Source: an uncultured Chelatococcus sp.
Lineage (GTDB): Bacteria > Pseudomonadota > Alphaproteobacteria > Rhizobiales > Beijerinckiaceae
Length of the DNA: 64,000 nt
Assembly: GCA_937863995.1 (NCBI GenBank)
Contig: CALMIK010000089.1
Coordinates: forward strand, 1 to 64,000
Direction: 5' to 3'
The notes below the pieces were generated by a model. That model was given only the letters and a program-made list of their open reading frames with translations. It ran no database searches and was not told where the DNA came from. This document shows, piece by piece, positions 57,925-64,000 of this stretch. Positions within the stretch are counted from its first letter, which is position 1; the number at the start of each line of letters is the position of its first letter. A program made the position numbers and the translations under genes.

Positions 57925-58800
57925 TCAGCGAAGCAGCGCCGGCCTGACCCACCATGTGGGCCGGCCGCGCAACATCATGCGCGCGGCGCGTGACGCATCC
58001 ATGCGGTTGTCGAACAGGCCGAACACGGTGGCGCCAGAGCCGGACATGCGCGCCAGCCTGCAGCCATGCGCGCCCCGCAGCAGCGCCAGCGCCTCGCCGA
58101 TGACCGGGGCGATGCCGAGCGCGGGCGCCTCGAGATCGTTTCTCGCCGCGCCAAGCAGAGCGAGCCATTGCGCCCGCGACATGCGGGAAGCGAGGGGCGG
58201 ATGCTCCGCGCCGGCAACGCCCTCGCCCCGGGGCAGCGCGAGGGCGGCAAATACCCGCGCCGTTTCCACGCCAACGCGCGGGTTGACGAGCACGGCGTGG
58301 AACGGAGGCAAATCGAGCGCTTCACCGATCCGTTCGCCAGCGCCCGCCATGCGCCGCGCGCACGGCCTGAAGCAGACAGGCACATCGGATCCAGTCGCTC
58401 GCGCAGCGTCGAGCAACACGGGATCGTCGATGGCGATACCGTTCGCGCGTGCGATAAGTCGCAGCGCCGCCGCGGCATCCGAAGAGCCGCCGCCGATGCC
58501 CGCCGCAACCGGCAGCCGTTTGGTGAGCAGGAAAGCGCCGGTCGTGAGCCCCTCGCGCCGCGCCAGCAAGGCGTGCGCCGCGCGCAGCACGAGATTGTCG
58601 CCATCCGCCCCCACCGCCTGCGCGGTGGGACCATCGACGGCAAGCGACAGCGCCTTTCCCGGCAGCAGCCGCAGGGTGTCGCCGAAGCCGGAAAAAGCCA
58701 CGAGACTGTCAAGCTCGTGAAATCCGTCAGCCCGTCGGCCGAGCACGTGAAGCGTCAGGTTGATCTTTGCCGGAGCGCGTTCAGCCAGAACATCGGTCAT
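57925..58800 (-). CDS. ispE: 4-diphosphocytidyl-2-C-methyl-D-erythritol kinase
   Basis: IspE phosphorylates CDP-methylerythritol in the MEP isoprenoid pathway. The 291-residue GHMP kinase has the N-terminal [22 protein letters not shown], the ATP loop [18 protein letters not shown] at 96-113 and the C-terminal [14 protein letters not shown]. It lies 29 bp downstream of the TPR gene on the same strand, so the two are likely cotranscribed. The tail after the last motif (to [12 protein letters not shown]) is usual for alphaproteobacteria. Confidence 0.97.
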   Translation of the reverse strand: MTDVLAERAPAKINLTLHVLGRRADGFHELDSLVAFSGFGDTLRLLPGKALSLAVDGPTAQAVGADGDNLVLRAAHALLARREGLTTGAFLLTKRLPVAAGIGGGSSDAAAALRLIARANGIAIDDPVLLDAARATGSDVPVCFRPCARRMAGAGERIGEALDLPPFHAVLVNPRVGVETARVFAALALPRGEGVAGAEHPPLASRMSRAQWLALLGAARNDLEAPALGIAPVIGEALALLRGAHGCRLARMSGSGATVFGLFDNRMDASRAARMMLRGRPTWWVRPALLR

Positions 58801-58829
58801 CTGGATAGCCGGGATGCGAAGGCCGGCGT

Positions 58830-60671
58830 TCAGTCCACCGGCTGCGACGGCTCGGCGGGCTTTTGCTGCCCGTTCGCCTTCTCGCCGGCGGCGTTTTCCA
58901 CCTTGATGATCTTGTCCGACTTCTTCTCGACCGCGCCGCTGTCCTTCTCCTCGAGATCCGGCAGGCCGTTCTTGATCTTCTCAAGGATCTTCGGCAGGTC
59001 TTCGGGTTCGGGATTGAGGTCGCGGGCGTGGTTCCACTGGAAAACGGCCTCGATGCGCCGGCCAACCCGCCAGTAGGCATCGCCGAGGTGGTCGTTGACG
59101 ACCGACTCGGACGGCTTCAGCTCGATCGCCCGCTCCAGCTCGGTTACCGCCTCCTCATAGCGTCCGAGCCGGTAATAGGCCCACGCAAGACTGTCGGCGA
59201 TATAGCCATCGCGCGGGCGCAGCTCGACCGCGCGCTTGAGCATGGAGAGCGCCTCGTCGAGGTTCTCGTGGCGGTCGACCCACGAATAGCCAAGGTAGTT
59301 CAACACATGGGCGCGATTGCTGCCGATGGAATCGCCACCAAGCTCCAGCGCTTTCTTGAGATCCGCCTCGGCCTTGGGCCATTCCTTGGCCCGCTCATAG
59401 GCCGTGCCGCGTGAGTAGAAGAGTTCCCAATGGCTTGCATCGGGATCTTTCACCTGCGCGATAGCGCGGCTGTACGTTTCGGCGGCCTCGGGGAAGAGCT
59501 TGCGGGCGCGCTGCACGCTGCCCAGCGCCGACAGCAGGTCGATGTCGTTGGGCTCGCGCTTCAACGCGGTCTGCAGAAAGGCGATGGCGTCGTCGTAGCG
59601 CTCCAGCGTGTTGAGCGCGCCGGCGATCTGCACATCGGCGGCGACGCGCATCGGCGAATTCAGCGGCACCTTGTCGAAAGCCACGATCGCGGCCTCGGAT
59701 TGCCCGAGGCGCGACAGGATATCGCCCCGCGTCGTGGAGGCAAAGGCGTGCTCCGGGTCGAGATGGAGCGCCAGGTTGAGGTATATAAGCGCGGCGATCT
59801 CGTCGCCCTGCCCGTTGCCGGCGGCGCCGAGCCCGTACATCACCTCGGCCGCGCCCTGCTGGGGCGTCGAGACTAGCGGCGCGAGCTTGCGGCCGGCGGC
59901 CAGTTCAGCGAGCGCATTGCGCACCACGGGATGGCGCGGCAGCAGCGCGTCGAATTTCTCGTACACGGCCTTCGCCTCGGCCTGTTGGCCGCGCCGCGAC
60001 AACACGCGGCCGAATGCGTCGACCACGCGCAGGGTGGTTCCCTCGGCGCTGTGGGCGGCGCGCAGGCGCTCTTCGCCCTGCCGGGGGCTGCCCAGATAGG
60101 AAGCGATCAGGCCAGCGTGGAAATCGCGAAAGACGTTGTAGATGTTTTCGCCGCTCAGGTTATCGACCGTTCCGATTGCCTCGGAGAAGTTCTTCGACCC
60201 CGCCCAGCTCCAGGCATTCAGCAGCGTGGCGGTGATGTCGGCGGAACGTCCGCGCCCGCCGCGATTGAAGAAGCGGCGCGCCGTCGCGTACTGCTTCTTC
60301 TTGAGCGCGTCGACACCCAGCACCAGCTGCGCCAGCCCGTTCTCGCGGTCGGCCCGGGCGATGTCGCGGGCGACCTCGACGGCCTCCGAGAATGCGCCGT
60401 TGGCGAGAAAGGCGACGAAGGCGCGCTCGCGCAGCTCGACGTTGCGCGGATCGTCGCGCAGCGCCTCGCGGAAGAAAACCGCCGCGGCTTCCGTGTTACG
60501 CGACGCGCCGGCGATGTTGGCGGCAAGGAAATTGCCGTCCAGCGTCTCGGCGGGGGCGTAATCGGGTATGATGTTGTCGATGACCGAGTTGCGCGCTGTG
60601 GCTTGTGGTACGCCTAAACCTGTCAAAGCAGACGCAATCACAGCGAGGCGCGCAAGGCGCGCTATAGACAT
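58830..60671 (-). CDS. tetratricopeptide repeat protein, exported
   Basis: The 613-residue protein has an N-terminal signal peptide ([19 protein letters not shown], cleavage near ATARN). About ten TPR units of the ALxxDPxN type fill residues 45-570, among them [20 protein letters not shown] and [20 protein letters not shown]. The C-terminus is a charged Lys/Glu-rich tail. Proteins of this type precede ispE in many alphaproteobacteria, but their role is unknown; a periplasmic scaffold is likely. I chose ATG 60671; a TTG five codons earlier is possible. No glcF or other gene lies in the 209 bp between it and glcE. Confidence 0.88.
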   Translation of the reverse strand: MSIARLARLAVIASALTGLGVPQATARNSVIDNIIPDYAPAETLDGNFLAANIAGASRNTEAAAVFFREALRDDPRNVELRERAFVAFLANGAFSEAVEVARDIARADRENGLAQLVLGVDALKKKQYATARRFFNRGGRGRSADITATLLNAWSWAGSKNFSEAIGTVDNLSGENIYNVFRDFHAGLIASYLGSPRQGEERLRAAHSAEGTTLRVVDAFGRVLSRRGQQAEAKAVYEKFDALLPRHPVVRNALAELAAGRKLAPLVSTPQQGAAEVMYGLGAAGNGQGDEIAALIYLNLALHLDPEHAFASTTRGDILSRLGQSEAAIVAFDKVPLNSPMRVAADVQIAGALNTLERYDDAIAFLQTALKREPNDIDLLSALGSVQRARKLFPEAAETYSRAIAQVKDPDASHWELFYSRGTAYERAKEWPKAEADLKKALELGGDSIGSNRAHVLNYLGYSWVDRHENLDEALSMLKRAVELRPRDGYIADSLAWAYYRLGRYEEAVTELERAIELKPSESVVNDHLGDAYWRVGRRIEAVFQWNHARDLNPEPEDLPKILEKIKNGLPDLEEKDSGAVEKKSDKIIKVENAAGEKANGQQKPAEPSQPVD

Positions 60672-60880
60672 TCCAGCCACCGGCAACTTCCTTGATCACG
60701 AATCTGGCGCGACGCCGATCCGAACACCACTTTCCACTGTGGCTCTTTCCGCGCCTGCGAGCAAGCAGCTACGGCACCTGCACACGAAAAAGTGCCACCG
60801 TCAGCGCATCGTCGTGACTGCGCGGTTAACGCCCGCCTCGCGGAAGATGACGCGTGCGCAGGATCGCGATTCCCCGCGAT

Positions 60881-62080
60881 CTATACACCCATACGGCCGG
60901 GCTCCAGAATGCCCGCCGGATCGAACGCGTGCTTGAGATCGGCTGCCGCCTGCGCGAGCGCGCCAATCTGCGGGTGGAACACCGCCACTTCAGTGCGCAC
61001 GGACAGCGTCGCGCGCACCAGCGTCGCATGGCCGCCGACGGTGTCGACCACACCGCGTATCGCCGCCGCGCCGGCGTCGCCCTCGGTGGATGTCGCGAGC
61101 CACACGAGCCCGCCGCTCCAGTCATAGAAATGGCGCACCGCGCGCTGGCGCGCGATGTCCGCGACCACAGCGGGACCGCGCGTCGGCGCCGTCGACAGCC
61201 GCCAAATCGCCTGCGTGTCGGGGTGGGCGAGCGGAGCGCAATCGCGCACACCCGCCCAGACGAGGCGGCTGTCCTCGTTTTCGAGCACCGAATGACCGCC
61301 GAACCCGGCCAGATGGCCGGCAAGCGCGCCAACCCGCTGGCGCACTGAAAACGCCGAGCCCTCCAGCCGCATCAGCGTCAGCGCCGGATCGGCGGAACCG
61401 CCGTTCCAGCCGCCGGGCACATGCGCCGCGCCGCTCACCTCATAGGGCGATCCCATGGCGGAGGTGAGCGCCTCGACGGCGCGCCGGTCGTCGAGGCCGA
61501 CGAGCGCCAGCGTCGCTTCGGCTTCCGGGATGGGCGCCACCTTGAAGGTCGCCTCGGTAAGGAAGCCGAGCGTGCCCCAGGAACCGGCCAGCACCTTCAC
61601 CAGATCGAGCCCGGTGACGTTTTTCATCACCCGCCCGCCCGACTTGACGGTCTCGCCGAGGCCGTTGACGAAGCGCACGCCGATGAGGCTGTCGCGGCAG
61701 GCACCCGCCTGGATGCGGCGCGGGCCGGACCAGTTGGCGGCGACGATGCCGCCCACCGTCTGCTCGCCGTCATTGCCGAAGAGCGCGGCGGGGTTGGGCG
61801 GTTCGAAGGTCAGCCGCTGGCCGCTGGCCGCCAGATGCGCCTCCAGCACCGACAGCGGCGTGCCAGCGTGGGCAGCGATGACCATTTCGGAGGGCTCGTA
61901 GAGCGTCACGCCGCTCAGCGCGAGCGAGCTCACGCGCAGCCCCGCCGCAACGGGCCGGCCGATGCCGGCCTTCGATCCCCTGCCCGAGATCGCAAGCGGC
62001 GTGCCGCTTTCCTGCGCCTGGCGGATAATGTCCGCCACCTCGGCCTCCGAGGCAGGAGTGACGACGCTTGCGTTTTCCAT
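60881..62080 (-). CDS. glcE: glycolate oxidase FAD-binding subunit GlcE
   Basis: The 399-residue protein has a PCMH-type FAD-binding domain (GTPLAISGRGSKAGIGRP, ALFGNDGEQTVGGIVAANWS, GGRVMKNVTGLDLVKVLAGS) and the short GlcE C-terminal half ending HAFDPAGILEPGRM. With GlcD and the iron-sulfur protein GlcF it oxidises glycolate to glyoxylate at the membrane. I chose ATG 62080. glcD lies 134 bp upstream on the same strand. glcF, normally the next gene, is not here, so the third subunit must be encoded elsewhere or the pair works differently. Confidence 0.94.
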   Translation of the reverse strand: MENASVVTPASEAEVADIIRQAQESGTPLAISGRGSKAGIGRPVAAGLRVSSLALSGVTLYEPSEMVIAAHAGTPLSVLEAHLAASGQRLTFEPPNPAALFGNDGEQTVGGIVAANWSGPRRIQAGACRDSLIGVRFVNGLGETVKSGGRVMKNVTGLDLVKVLAGSWGTLGFLTEATFKVAPIPEAEATLALVGLDDRRAVEALTSAMGSPYEVSGAAHVPGGWNGGSADPALTLMRLEGSAFSVRQRVGALAGHLAGFGGHSVLENEDSRLVWAGVRDCAPLAHPDTQAIWRLSTAPTRGPAVVADIARQRAVRHFYDWSGGLVWLATSTEGDAGAAAIRGVVDTVGGHATLVRATLSVRTEVAVFHPQIGALAQAAADLKHAFDPAGILEPGRMGV

Positions 62081-62214
62081 CCCGTGTTCCCATCCGTTCA
62101 CCTGGCGCCGTCCGATCGCGCGCATGTATGGCCGATCGGAGTTCGCCCAGAATCAATAGCTTGGATCGTATCAGCATTTCCATGAAACACTGATGTGATC
62201 TCAAACGCCACTGG

Positions 62215-63657
<1,443 letters not shown>

Positions 63658-63708
63658 GGTGCTGTCGTTCCTGTCGGTCGGCGCCCGCGCCTTCAGGCAA
63701 TGAACAGC

Positions 63709-63740
63709 GCCCGCCCGCGCAAGTCAATGCGCGGGCGGGC
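63709..63740 (-). terminator. strong hairpin after the ExbD/TolR gene
   Basis: GCCCGCCCGCGC (63709-63720) and GCGCGGGCGGGC (63729-63740) make a perfect 12-bp GC stem with an 8-nt loop, 26 bp beyond the stop. There is no T-run, but the stem is very stable and separates this gene from glcD. Confidence 0.6.
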
Positions 63741-63766
63741 GAGGACCATGGACAGCGACAATCCGG

Positions 63767-64000
63767 TTAGGGGTTGGCCGGTGCAGGGGCGGCGGTGGCC
63801 GGGGCGGCGGTTGCAGGGGCAGAAGGCGCCGCAGCCGCTGGAGGCACGCCGCCGGCGGCAGGCGCAGCCGCCCGCGCCCCGCCTGCGGGTGCGGCTTCCG
63901 ACCCGACCAGCGCGATCTTGAGGTAGCCTGCGGTGCGCAGCAGGTTCATCACGTCCATCAGGTCGCCGTAAGCCACTTCCTTGTCGGCGCGCAGGAAGAT
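63767..64000 (-). CDS. ExbD/TolR-family protein, C-terminal part only
   Basis: The frame is open to the right edge and ends at 63767; 77 residues are visible. The sequence IFLRADKEVAYGDLMDVMNL with LRTAGYLKIALVG is the conserved C-terminal periplasmic domain of ExbD/TolR, the proton-channel partner of TonB or TolA systems. A long alanine/proline tail follows (PAGGARAAAPAAGGVPPAAA and onward), which is unusual in length. The N-terminal membrane helix lies outside the window. Whether it is TolR or ExbD cannot be decided without the neighbours. Confidence 0.88.
   Translation of the reverse strand: MFLRADKEVAYGDLMDVMNLLRTAGYLKIALVGSEAAPAGGARAAAPAAGGVPPAAAAPSAPATAAPATAAPAPANP

Overview
The window is high-GC chromosomal DNA from an alphaproteobacterium, most likely of the order Hyphomicrobiales (Rhizobiales). 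The evidence is a class I lysyl-tRNA synthetase, separate glyQ and glyS genes, pyruvate phosphate dikinase, a RHE_PE00001/DUF1612-type HTH protein, an mprF(lpiA)-acvB pair like that of Agrobacterium, an SSS-PAS-kinase-receiver hybrid sensor, and tandem palindromic intergenic repeats of a kind common in this order. I cannot name a genus. Most of the window is dense, ordinary housekeeping DNA.

Layout. 1-6 kb: a tightly packed minus-strand operon recN-ligA-azlC-azlD-HTH gene, with a recognisable promoter before recN. 6-11.4 kb: corA, the threonylcarbamoyl-AMP synthase (divergent from corA), wrbA with a divergent LysR gene, and a SleB-type cell wall hydrolase. 11.4-19.7 kb: ppdK, glyS, glyQ and divergent lepA. 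19.8-25.9 kb: an orphan NodT-type outer membrane lipoprotein facing a 1162-residue transporter/kinase hybrid, then palindromic repeats and an unrecognised gene. 26-30.8 kb: a complete BMP-type ABC importer (ATPase, two permeases, binding protein), probably for nucleosides.

31.2-33.6 kb is the most unusual part. A tRNA gene with a CAT anticodon is followed by AT-rich DNA, an RTX-like secreted protein gene and a decayed stretch. A 13-bp exact copy of the tRNA 3' end (TCCTGGCCCACCA) recurs 2.3 kb downstream, which looks like the att repeats of a small integrated islet that has lost its integrase. 33.7-39.2 kb: marC, a histidine-phosphatase-like gene, and mprF-acvB, which make and break lysyl-phosphatidylglycerol. 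39.2-43.3 kb: a lysR-MFS operon and an orphan polytopic membrane protein of the PTPS-related family. 43.3-49.9 kb: a roughly 2175-residue autotransporter with about 17 glycine-rich repeats, interrupted by a helical insertion.

50.3-64 kb: an APH-like/P-loop kinase fusion, a PA0069-type radical SAM protein, lysK, an M24 aminopeptidase, beta-carbonic anhydrase, ispE, a TPR protein, glcE and glcD (without glcF beside them), and the C-terminal part of an ExbD/TolR protein at the right edge.

Three envelope or secretion genes (the RTX protein, the PTPS-related membrane protein and the autotransporter) are each preceded by an AT-rich block in an otherwise GC-rich window. This suggests a shared silencing or regulatory regime. 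Lysyl-tRNA from lysK is the expected substrate of MprF, which links the translation and envelope genes functionally.
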